Source: Sphagnum compactum
Lineage: Eukaryota; Bryophyta; Sphagnopsida; Sphagnales
Length of the DNA stretch: 64,000 nt
Reading direction: 5' to 3'
Assembly (NCBI GenBank): GCA_965153455.1
Contig: OZ234496.1
Location: 9,261,863 to 9,325,862 of the forward strand
Of this stretch, positions 1 to 10,620 are shown in pieces. The number at the start of each line of letters is the position of its first letter. Within the stretch, counting starts at the first letter, position 1. The notes below the pieces were generated by a model, which worked only from the letters and a program-made list of their open reading frames with translations, searched no databases and was not told the DNA's origin. A program made the position numbers and the translations under genes.

Positions 1-1120
1 CCATATAGAATTAGTGTACCAGTATGTCAAGGGTGTTGAAAAGGCCCGAGTGTAGGTGTGAAGAAAAAATGTTATGGCCAATGAAATTGCAGGATTTGGT
101 GGTCTGAATTTTTTTTCTTAGTTATCTTGAGTGAACTAATGCCATAATACCTTGGCAGCTTTGGCACAAATTGTATATATTTCCAAAAACTACTTTGGTG
201 ACACATTCACAAAATTTCACAATCGGGTGCCACATGCTACACTTCTTGAGTGAATTAACAATTCAACACGTAACAGCTATTTACAAACAGAGCTCTTGCA
301 CATTTCTTGTGCATTTTCTCTTTGTTCTGCTAATGAGAACACATAGCAGAACATGGAGGGAAAATCCTTGCACCCATGGAGGGAAAATCCATGTGGATGC
401 AAGTTCGTAGGGGTCCTTTAACTTTCTTAAGTGATGAAACCCTGACAAACTTCAAAAAAAGAAAGCACCCAAGAAAGCGAGAGAAAAAGAAACAAAGAGC
501 AAGAACCAAAGTCCAGGCAAGCAGACAGCCCAAAAGAGGCATGCCACAGCGAGGTAAGGGAACCACTAAGTATCGAAACCTTCATCAGTTGCATGAAGCA
601 TATCAACTAAAGGAAGGGAGAGGTAAGCCCCATAAGGGCTTAACCCACTGGGGGAGGAGAGTAGGTTGGATCATGTTGACAGGTGCTTCATATGTTTGAC
701 TTATTCTCAATGGCTCCTTTCGGTTCCATCTTTCTTTGGGATAGACCAATTTTAGATAGGGTGTTGCCCCTTGTTGTTCTGTACATGGACTTTTTTGTAC
801 TTCCCATTTTTGGCCTTTGGATATATCCATGTGACAGGTGTTTACAGTTGCACAGGGTAACATAGTTATTATGCTGTGCTATCTAGGGATTGCACAATTC
901 CCATTATTAGCACCCATGCTGCTCCCACTAGGCTTTCTTTTCAAGTTTGGCATTTAAACTTTTGGTCGTATGTTTTTGACTATGCAAAGTTTGCAAACTT
1001 CCATGTAGCTGCCTACCCCAGCCAGGGCAAACATCCCAAAATAGGCACCAAATTTCTGTGTCTAAATTTTGAGGAGAGCAAGTTCCAAGCAGTTGGCTGA
1101 ACCCCCTTTTGAGGGATTTA
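1..1120. other. Left flank, no gene supported
   Basis: Short open frames of up to about 107 codons occur on both strands, but none has a recognisable domain, a start context with homologous support, or a convincing pair of splice sites. I see no gene, RNA or repeat that I can support here. The stretch ends at the left target-site duplication of the hAT element. Confidence 0.4.
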
Positions 1121-1128
1121 GGGCATCT
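1121..1128. repeat. Left target-site duplication GGGCATCT
   Basis: This 8-bp direct repeat is identical to 7120-7127 and bounds the hAT relic on the left. The left inverted-repeat core (1139-1162, containing AGTGTGGGGC) begins 10 bp inside. Confidence 0.65.
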
Positions 1129-2589
1129 CCACCCACAGTGCACACCAGTGTGGGGCAGGTATGTAATTTTTTTTGATAATAGTCGGGTCCGGGTTTCAGA
1201 TTTTTTAGAAAAACAAAATTTCAAATTTCAAATAACAGGTTGGGTCCAGGCTTTTTAAATGTAAGTGAGCAACGGGTGTGAGGTGGGTCCGGGGTTCAAT
1301 GCATTTGAAGGTGGGTATACAATCTCGGGTCTTTATCAAAAACCCTGCTCAATATCCTATTGAGTTCTTTAAATTATTCCAATTCTTGGACAAAAACTCT
1401 CACAATCACTCTTGATTTTTTACCCAGTTTTTAGAAATGAAATATTCAATTTTTTTAACTTTCACAAAACCTATTGACATTTAGCGTTTAGGGTGCATGG
1501 ATTATAAAACTACAATCCAAAGTTCAAAGAAAGAATTTTATTAACAAAGAGTTTTGGAAAGGCATAACATTGTCTTTTTTTATATTTTTAAATTCTAAAC
1601 CTAATTATAAGAACTCATCCTAATGTCCAACAAGCACGCATGAATCAGAACGATTGCTTGTTTTGTTAAATATGATTTTTTGTATCAAATTATTCCATGT
1701 TCCTTTCATCTAACATGTTCCAAAAATCAAAAGCTTGATCCAACTGACCTCAAAGACTAACATTTTCACTCAGTCCCTCAAAACCAAAGACACATATTAA
1801 CTTTCAAACATAGACATAGCGTATAACCCTAAATGGCATAAACAAACAAATAAACTGACAGAAAACTTTCAAAAACAAATATAAACAGACAAGCAAACAA
1901 TAAATATATATTGTACATATACCTTCAAAAAGAAACAAACAAACATGTAATCAACAAATAGCTGAGCTTCAAAATAAACAAATAATAGATAGCAAACCCA
2001 AAAAGACAAACAGCTAATAGGCCTTTGAAGAAAAATAGACAACAAACCTTCACAAACATTGCATATAAACTCTAAAAGACTAATACAAACAAAACGCAAA
2101 CCCCACTACAACAAAAGGTGTCCCTGTACGCCAAGTGATTTCATTAGATTTTGAATGAATACATTGGTTATAATGAACAGGGTCTAGTGAAGAAGCAATG
2201 AATTCACTGATCTAGTGAACGGGGACTAGTGAACTGCACCCACATTTTGTAGTAGTGCCTGAAATGTCACAAACATACATATTCTAAAAAAAAACACAAA
2301 GTAATCTTGAACGACACAAAAACACAAACAAAAAGACAATTAGACAACAGACAACACATTGTAAATAATCAAAGTTCAAAAATTATAAACTTTGCAAACT
2401 AACACAAATTGGGCCTCAAAGACCATGAATCCAAAATCTTCAAATTGTCCATGTTTCACATTAAAACATAGTGAAAATTGAAGACCTCATAATTTAGAAA
2501 CATGGAAAAGCTTTCTACGCAAAACCCTAACACATGTAAGTAATTCATCATTTTCATATTCAATTAGTCCTCACATGTGAAAAGGACTT

Positions 2590-5500
2590 CTAGCAACTAC
2601 AAATCCCCATCTACATACTCTTCATGCTCCACTTCATCCACAAATTCGACATCCAACTCATTTGTCAAGTCAAATTCTACTTCACAAATAATTGTTAAAT
2701 TAGATGGTTTTAAACAACCAACATGAAGATTAGATGGCCAATTCTTATGGACAAAGATTAGCTTGTCCAGATTGTCAGTTTGAAGTCGACACTTCCCAAG
2801 TGCTATGAGGATTCCAACAATGGAAATATTCTTTCAGTTTCAATCTAATTAACTAGGATTCCAAAAATATGTCTTACAAGTTCAGCCACTATTGGAAACT
2901 TTTGCTTTTCTGTCTTCCACCATGTCAAAACACATGAACAAGTTTTTCAGTTTTTGCATCAACAGGATACCAACGAAACAAACCAAGTTCTCAACATACA
3001 ATGTCCTAGGTATCTGTAGTTATGTTAATCTACCGGAATAGATCCTAAGAATCCATAAGTGAAAGAGACTCAACCAAACAATCCCCTCTATTTGGTAGCA
3101 AACCTTTGTAAGCTTCCACTAGTAAAGGCAACAACAATTGTTCATCATAATTTGCCACTAGAGTGGCAATGACTTCACATCCCAAATAAGTAATCACCAA
3201 ACGCATGTTTTTGTACCTAGGATCCAACATAAGAGCCAACATGTTATGGTTTTCTTTTTTGGAAAACCATGCATAAAAGAAATAAAGGGCAGAAGAACCT
3301 TTAGCACTTAACACTTCATATGAAAAATAAACTCCTCCAGTTCATAATCAAATACCTTTATCTCTTCTTCAACAAGGTTGTGGGGCACCTTCTACTATGA
3401 AAGCTCATCATAAAATTATCAGCATGTAGTTAGAATAAAATGCAGGGCATCCCCAAGGAACCTATGCCTTTGGCTCTGGTTCAAAACACACCTTTTCACA
3501 ATGGGTGAAAGAACTTTCACACCATATTTGCAAACAACCCAAGTCCGAGGAGAGGGTATGTGGCTCTGTAATGCAATAGTCTACCAATTTTAATAGAGGG
3601 TAAAAGCACATTACAATGGACTTTTTTGGAAGTCACAATGGTAGTTTTTTCTAAGTGAATCAAGTATTGTTACATTGTATTTCAAATCTATTTGAGAAAC
3701 TCAACAAAAGTGACATGAATAATTGAAACCTACATTCTAATCTTTGAAACCCAAAAAACAATTACCAAAAGGATAAATGTTCAATTCCAAGTGGACTTTA
3801 TAGAGGATGGTAAATCCAATGTCATAATCCAAACTACCCCAAAAAATTTATCATTATGGATTTTTTTTCTTCTAGTGGAGTTGGAAACTAAGTTTATAAC
3901 TTTTTACCACCACACAATGAAGTACCATAACACTCAAAATGAAACCTTGTTTTCACACATGTACTTAGTTTTTTAGGCCTCAAGCCAAAATCCACACAAG
4001 CTTTATCCCATGTGAATTTCCCCTTCCCAAACTTCTTTGGCCAAGTAATGCACTTCTGAATGTCAGCTTAGGCAATTTTATCGATGCATAGGATAGTCCA
4101 TGGGTAACCTTCTCATCTGCAGTGGCATACTTGCAAACCTTTGATAAGGCATGCCTAAAACATAACCCATCAAAAGGCTCCATCATAACCAAGTTAGCAC
4201 ATGAAACAACAGAATTCAAAGCACTTGCACAAGTCTATAGATTAAAATCCTCATAAGTAAGGATTTTTTGGGTAAGAGAAAATTTATCCAAACGTTGTTG
4301 TAACCTTGGAACCATAGTTATACCATTAGTGTCAAACATTTTAAATAATTTGATAGTGACATGCTTGGCCTCCCATTTATTGGACATAAAGTTAACAATA
4401 GCAAACACATCATGCACACCTTTTGACATCCATAAGTCAAAGGTGCAAATGGCTGAAATATAATATGCAAGTGCAAGATGCACATAAGTAAACATGGTTT
4501 TCAACACCAATCCAGAAAGCACATCATCAACAAATACCTTTCTATTAGGAAAACCATTATTGACGTGCCCCTAAACTCCTTAAGGGACCCAAATGTGGGT
4601 CCTAGATCGAAATAACGAAAAAAGAAAAGAGAGTTGGGGCACGTTCGATAACTCGCAACACTTCGAGGGTAGGAAGGGGTGCTAGAACTCCAGGATGGGA
4701 CTAGAACAAACTCAGAAGCAAGCGTTCAAGATAAGATCAACTTGCACAACCAAGGAAAAAGGGCAATTAATGCAAGTTGAATGGAAGTGGTGCAGTCGAC
4801 TTAATAAGGATAACCTTAAACACAAGTTTTACACGGCCCACAACCTTTGAAAAGAGGCACCACTTCCTTCCTTATAGTATATTTTGTGCCTTTCTACGGG
4901 GACTACATCCAAATGTCACTCTACCTTGGGATTCCCAAATGGGATTCTTAAAACTAGGACTCTTGTTGTTTCAAAATTTTGGATGCTCATATCTTTCTCA
5001 AGTCAAATTTATTTTCATAATTCAAAGGCAACATCTTATAACCCTCGTAAAGATCATTCCAATGGTGTATAACACACCTCAATCAGAGCTCATTTGACCC
5101 TTGCCCCTTCTTTTGATCATAATTCATGCAAATCAGGTCTAAATGAACAATGCGAGGATACTTTAAGCATCTACGCTACAAGACCTTTCTAATGGTCCCC
5201 TAGGGGCTCAATTTAGTGTTTTTTTTCCTTTCCAACCAAGGCTCTAAACATTTTTGATTCCCTCACTAGTGCAACTCCCAAAGTGGGAGTGCACTTGGGA
5301 GTCATTAAGCTCCATCCCTTGCACTTTGCCCCATTTGGCCTCATGGGCCCTTGCAATACACACTTAGTCGCGAACCCAATGTTAGGGTTGCAACAATTCT
5401 TGGGCATAACCTGTATGCCATTCTCTATAGCTAGATGGACTCAACAATTTTCATGGGCAAATAACCCTTGATCACAAATAACATTGTATCCTCTAAGAAA

Positions 5501-6134
5501 CAAACCTGGGTTTCATTTATCTTTTTAAAACTTGTTTATAGAAGGAAAAAACTAGATATGGCACTTGGAGTCACATGCATCCACTTTTTGGTTGGCTCAT
5601 GAGATAGTGAAATAGTAGCAACCACATCAAATTGTTTTTGACAAGACTTCTTAATTAAGATGTTATGCTCAAGCTCTATACATGTTTTCATGGTTGTTAT
5701 GCCATTTGACTTGTGGTAAGCAATAAAACCTTTCTGTAACTTGGTGCACAATGACAAAATTTCAAGACCAACAACATTGCTATGGCATATTATGCACTAC
5801 ATTATTTGGTTTTGAAAAAGGTCTATGGGCTAGTTATTGTTCACCTTTAAAAAAACCACGTTGGCGATTTGTAATTGTAAAACTTCCAAGTTGCATGATG
5901 TTTCTCCAAATTTTTCAAATGTAGTTTTGATATGTATGCATCAACACTAGGAGCATCCTCAACATCATCTTCAACAACATTCCCAGGAGTAGCATTCTCA
6001 AGAATATACAATGTTTTGTCTTCTTTTGGTAGCATTTCAAAGCTCATGTTGTTATCATACCTTGCAAAAACTAAAGTGTCTACATTAAGACTGGAATCCT
6101 CAATGGTTAAAAAAGGTTGACTTGAAGAAACCAT
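2590..6134 (-). pseudogene. hAT transposase pseudogene (interrupted)
   Basis: The relic reads right to left. An N-terminal piece lies at 6134-5847. A middle piece runs from about 5757 to 5400 and includes the frame around LEDTMLFVIKGYLP and RMAYRLCP. After the LTR-like insertion it resumes at 4550-4235 with NGFPNRKVFVDD, then FDLWMSKGVHDVFAIVNFMS and KHVTIKLFKMFDTNG. Further pieces lie at 4219-3980 (ALNSVVSCANLV region) and 3314-3045, which contains LALMLDPRYKNMRL and YDEQLLLPLL. These are hallmarks of plant hAT transposases: the RNase-H-like core and the LDPRYK-type block before the C-terminal dimerisation region. The last part, around 2.6-2.7 kb, is acidic. Frames change between pieces and stops are frequent, so no functional protein is expected. 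Confidence 0.75.
4561..5395. mobile_element. Solo-LTR-like insertion inside the hAT relic
   Basis: The hAT transposase reading frame breaks off at about 5400 (after RMAYRLCPRI on the minus strand) and resumes at about 4555 (GFPNRK). The 835 bp between starts TGACGTGCCC and ends TTGCAACA, the TG...CA signature of a long terminal repeat. It is flanked by ATTAT (4556-4560) and ATTCT (5396-5400), which match at 4 of 5 positions and fit a decayed 5-bp target duplication. No internal gag or pol frame is present, so a solo LTR left by recombination is the best reading. The element is more GC-rich than the surrounding hAT DNA. Orientation cannot be fixed. Confidence 0.6.
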
Positions 6135-7119
6135 GAGTACTAGCTAAGGAAAGAAATGCAAATGCAACTAACTCAAACAAACTAGAACTAGTAATGCATA
6201 AACTTAGAAACTAAACAAAATGTGCAAGGAATTAACAACCCAAAAACCAAAACCCACAACTAATACAAAATTGACAGTTTCAAAAAAGATCATCAAGCTC
6301 TTTCATGATTGCAACAGATGTAGTATGAAGCACAAAATGTGCACTATGCACGTTGCACACATTGTAACCTTATTAGAGACTTAAAAGCTAGGACAAAATG
6401 ATGAAACATGAAACCAAGACCAACCAACATAGACTTAAAGGAAGTCAAAGATCGCTCTTTCACAACACAAAGGGACTCTGTACATTAATCCCACAAGCTT
6501 CATAAAATGTAAGCAAAAAGGTTGATAAACTTACCTTCTTTTGCATTGTTAACTACTAGCTCCATAGCTGCTGTTTTTTATCACTAGGAAATTCATAAAC
6601 TCACATTGATGATTGCAAGACCTTGAACAATCAACAAGATGGCATTGCAACATCCACCATGCAACATTTAGAAGTGCCAAGTTGCAAAAACGCTTATTGA
6701 AGACGATGGGATACGAGATTTGACAAACCACAAACGAATAGATGAATGAAAAGATGCAAAATGAAACACAAAATTAACCTAACCCCAAACATAAAATACA
6801 CAACAACTTTTTTAACCTTAACCCTAAAGTATACCACCGTTGGGTATATGCCTACAAAGGTATTTAGGTATTTGGCAAATACCCCTTCCTTTATTTTCCT
6901 CACAGGTTGGGTATGGGTATATATAAAGATTATATCTTGATGACAAGTATGAGGCGGGGGTGGATATGTTAACATAGATTAATTTAAGGTATGAGATGGG
7001 GGTGGGTTTTTGAGAAGTTCACATCCATTGCTTCCAACTATGTATACCCAAGTTGATACCCGATGGGGGTTTGGAGATTTTTTTGATACTTGGCCCACAC
7101 TAGTGCACACCCTCCAATT

Positions 7120-7127
7120 GGGCATCT
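7120..7127. repeat. Right target-site duplication GGGCATCT
   Basis: This is the right-hand copy of the 8-bp direct repeat. The right inverted-repeat core (7086-7109, reverse complement containing AGTGTGGGCC) ends 10 bp inside it. Confidence 0.65.
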
Positions 7128-7545
7128 ACATGTATTTATCAGTGTTGGGTGGGTACCCACTTTGTGAGTAAGAACTTGTGGTTGTAAGGGTTATTGTACA
7201 TTTTTCATAATTGAAAACATTTGGTTAAGAAGGTTAGTTTTATGCAAATGTTCTTGAGTTTTATTTATTTTTAGATTGTTCTTGTGGATGAAATGTTTTT
7301 TGCAATGATAAAAAAAACTTTATATTTGCATGCATTTTCAAATCTTGCATTTACAACTATTTTTTCTACCAATTTTAATATGTGAATGTTTAAGAATTTG
7401 CACCTAAAAGTCATCACGTTTGATGAGGGATTTAAAATTAAAGCAAGTCATCTTCACTTGTTGTGGAAGGCAAAAGATCGTCACATTATAGCAAAGAGTC
7501 GTGAAGGTTGAAAAGCGGGCTATTACAAAGGTAGTCACATCATGC
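7128..7545. other. AT-rich spacer, nothing recognised
   Basis: AT-rich DNA with stops in all frames. I see no gene or clear repeat. Confidence 0.4.
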
Positions 7546-7549
7546 TTGA

Positions 7550-7745
7550 ACCATGTGGTCACAACTTGTGTTATGAACTAATCTCGTTGTCATTGACTAT
7601 TGTTTAATGTTTTTAACTATGCCATGTTTGTAATTATCACCTTATAACCATGTGGTCACAACTTATGTTATGAACCAATCTTGTTGTCATTGACTATTGT
7701 TTGATGCTTCAACTATGCCATGACTTTAATTATGAAACTATAAGG
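7550..7745. repeat. Tandem duplication, 98-bp unit, two copies
   Basis: The block beginning ACCATGTGGTCACAACT occurs at 7550 and again at 7648. Each is followed by TTATGAAC and then TGTTGTCATTGACTATTGTT, with only scattered substitutions. The two copies are adjacent, so this is a local tandem duplication. Confidence 0.75.
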
Positions 7746-7869
7746 TGAAATGATTGAAATGGTGTAGGTTTCAAATGGGATAGAAATTTTGGACCAATTT
7801 GATTATGAATTCTTACTTTCCAAATAAACATGCAAGAAGAAGTTGTGTGAAGGTTCTAAAAGTTTTTCT

Positions 7870-8335
7870 CTAGTTTTTTATTTAAAAAATTTGAACCAAG
7901 TTCATAACATGCTTGCCATAATGTTGGATCTATAGTTCAAATCATTACAAGTGGTGGAAAAAATTGGTGGGATGTGAAGGTGCAATTCAACTTGCTTTTG
8001 ACTATGATTCAAAAGATATAATTCCATTTCTCATGACATGTTTTGAAACGCCTAAACCCTATTGTTGAGGGATGGACATCTATTGGTTATGGTGATGAAC
8101 TTAAAGATGAAGATAACATGTTTGAACTTGAAGCATCATGTGAGGAGTCTTCTCATGCACTTGTCATTAGAAAGTCATCTTTGTTCAAGAGGTTATCCAT
8201 AAACCTTGGTGCATGTGAAGATCCTCTTGCTTCAGGGTACAATCAAAAAAGGCAATTTCTAAATGTGGCATTTTTGGCCAAGCAGATTTGGAAAAGATGT
8301 TTAGTCTTGCTAAAGTATTGACATCTTTGCAGCAA
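7870..8335 (+). pseudogene. hAT transposase C-terminal fragment
   Basis: In the plus strand around 7918-8030 a broken frame reads like the LDP-type block of hAT transposases, and is followed by an acidic stretch (DELKDEDNMFELEAS, about 8092-8136). The open frame 8043-8321 ends with CEDPLASGYNQKRQFLNVAFLAKQIW in separate short blocks, which corresponds to the C-terminal hAT dimerisation domain (usual pattern DPL..W......FP.V..LA..IL). No N-terminal part or matching inverted repeats are visible. It is a separate hAT relic, in the opposite orientation to the 1.1-7.1 kb element, and is not functional. Confidence 0.6.
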
Positions 8336-8492
8336 CATCGCTTACAAATATTGATGTCTTTTTAACAACGTCATTTACAAATGGAAAACTTGCTAGAGTA
8401 TTGACGTCTTTGCAGCAACGTCATTTACAAATGGAAAACTTGCTAGAGTATTGACATCTTTGCAGCAACCTTGTTTACAAATGGAAAACTTG
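8305..8492. repeat. 50-bp tandem repeat, about 3.5 copies
   Basis: ATGGAAAACT occurs at 8381, 8431 and 8481 with a strict 50-bp period. Each unit reads CTTGCTAGAGTATTGAC, then TCTTTGCAGCAAC, then TTTACAAATGGAAAA. A more diverged partial copy lies to the left, from about 8310. The array abuts the end of the hAT dimerisation-domain fragment and may have grown out of it. Confidence 0.8.
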
Positions 8493-8499
8493 GACAAAA

Positions 8500-9800
8500 T
8501 CATCACTATTGTTAAAAATTGGTTTAATCATTCGCACACTAATTGTATGGCAAATAAAAACATAAAAGATTACCTAAAAGCTTAAGGCTTTTTGATTGAT
8601 GACAACTATGACTTGATTGAAGAAGCAAAATATTTTAAGCATCTAAATGTAGATGGCAATTACCATTGCATAGGTATTCAACTTACCTATTTTTCCTCGT
8701 TTTCTTTTCCTTTCAATAACAAATGAATCTTTTATCACTCATTTCTCTTTATTGTCGGTAACATTTTCAGGTTTATGCAACAAATTTCCTCACATGGGGG
8801 CTTGGAAGGAGTTGACTTACAAAAGTTGAATATTGTATGGCAAACTATTGGCTTTGTGTACGGGATAATTGTGCGGGGTTCGGGGTGTTGGTGAAGCAAG
8901 GAGCTTGTGTTACAATGGGCAAAATTATTTTGAGAATTGAAGTTCAATTCCCCACAAGTTATTACAATTCTAGAAATGTGCTTTTAGGCTAGTGGGAAAA
9001 ACTTATGATCATATAAATTTTCAATATGCATAACCTTTGTATGTATTTATAGTTCATTTCAATTTCAAAACCATCAAATTCATATCTGCTAAAGGATTTA
9101 AATTAAACTTGAATCCATATCGGCCTCTACAAAGAAGTTGCTGAAATTTTTCAATGCATATCCATTTTTGTTTTCACAAAATATATCTTATTGGTATCCT
9201 GGAATTAACCTTGAAATGTGATATCCAGCCAACACCGGTTCAAACCCCCTTTACACACAAGCCCTGCCAGCCCTCTGCAGCTGAGCTTGACGTGAGAGTG
9301 ACAACAGCTTGTTGGTTGGGTCTGCTGTAGTGCTTCTGAAGATAATAACAATAAAAATACACATGTTGGAGACTAATCAAGAAAGGGAGGCAGCCCCATT
9401 TTCTGCATAAAAAATGTGACATTGTTGAAAGTTGTGAATGCCCAAGAATCAGGTCATCCCCTTATCTTGGCCAAATGTTTAAAAAGGTTTGGAACCAAAT
9501 TTCCACACTTCAGTCTTGGATGATTTATAAGATTGGGTGACATTTAGCCAAAAGTTTGTCACCACTCTATTGTTTGGAGAAAACTTTGGACAATTTTTTC
9601 TTAAAATTGTCGTAAACAAGTGCTAAATCTACCTTGGGATGCCCACCACCTATTCCTATTCCAGAAAATTGGAGAAAATAAAAACACTACCTAGAACATA
9701 GCGGAAAAACAAACAATTTTTTCCCATAATTTTCAAAGCTTGATATTAATTTTTTTAAATAGGGTATCAATATTTTTTTTGTGGTTGAATTTAAGCATTA
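8500..9800. other. Gene-free stretch
   Basis: Only short frames without recognisable domains are present. A GGTTCAAACCCC string at about 9238 resembles a tRNA T-arm but has no matching cloverleaf upstream. I see nothing else that I can support. Confidence 0.4.
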
Positions 9801-9829
9801 AGTCATGCAGTATGGAGCCACCAACCATA

Positions 9830-10620
9830 TCTCAAATGTCCCATGGTCCAAGTTTGGATGTAAAGAACCTTCTTTGCAAAGGATACTTCTTGGGATTTTC
9901 TTTTTCATCTTTGGTTCAAGATGCAGCTTGTGGCCCAACCATAGACCGTGCATGTCAATGAAGTTGGAAAAGAAACAAGCTTCTCAATTGGATGTGTGCC
10001 CGAGAACTGAAAATAGTGACAAGTTAGAGACGTCATGATTATGGACCCTTGTTCTTGAAATGGGGTCAATTGTTCTTGGTCTCTCCCCTAATTCAGACAC
10101 AATTTTTCTATGTTCTAAGTGAAATAGTACAAAAATGTTGCCTTAACCTCAACCCATTGGGTGGTATTAGTTGCACATTTTAAGTCCACATTAAACTATC
10201 ATTCACTTGGCCCATTTTGATGGTTGGAACTTGGAACCTTCGAACCTATTCAATGGACCAAATGACCAAATTGTTCAAAATTTTCTAAAACTAGGGCCCA
10301 TGGTTGAAAGTAGTGTAAAACCAACTTGGACTGAAAGTTTTTCTTACCCTCAACCCATTTGGTCGTGTTAGTTGAATGCTTTTCGATGGCACTATTTACA
10401 ATAACACCCATTGTACATGAAATTGGGAGCCTATGATGATGGTATATAACGTTCCAACCTCATCAATAGATGCAACAACGGAATGAATTAGGCTCTTTGA
10501 AAACAAGGGCCCATGGTGGAAAGCTAAGGGTAATACATGAGGAGTAGGGCATTTCCGAAATAAGCGGCCCTCCATTGCACATTGTGGCAATTGATATGTC
10601 TGAAACCTAGAAGTTCCGAA
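9830..10620. repeat. Diverged tandem repeat of about 205 bp
   Basis: The blocks CTCAACCCATTGGGTGGT (10148) and CTCAACCCATTTGGTCGTG (10350) recur about 205 bp apart. The same spacing separates AGGGCCCATGGTTGAAAG (10294) from AGGGCCCATGGTGGAAAG (10505). Related but weaker blocks (CCCATGGTCC at about 9840, GGACCCTTGTTCTTGAAA at about 10042) suggest one or two older copies to the left. The array is old and no coding function is seen. Confidence 0.5.

Larger units (their letters stand above)
1129..7119 (-). mobile_element. Decayed hAT-superfamily DNA transposon with 8-bp TSD
   Basis: The element is flanked by the direct 8-bp repeat GGGCATCT at 1121-1128 and 7120-7127, which is the duplication length typical of hAT elements. 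Inside it, 1139-1162 and the reverse complement of 7086-7109 match at 19 of 24 positions and lie at the same distance (10 bp) from the duplications, so they act as diverged terminal inverted repeats. The outermost 10 bp on each side do not match, which is unusual and weakens the exact end call. Transposase fragments inside are all on the minus strand, in the expected N-to-C order from about 6.13 kb to 2.6 kb. About 835 bp in the middle (4561-5395) is a later insertion. Numerous stops and frameshifts show the element is dead. Confidence 0.7.

Noticed and set aside
9230-9260. tRNA or SINE-like T-arm (GGTTCAAACCCC)
   Set aside because: No A-box or acceptor stem can be placed at the right distance upstream on either strand.
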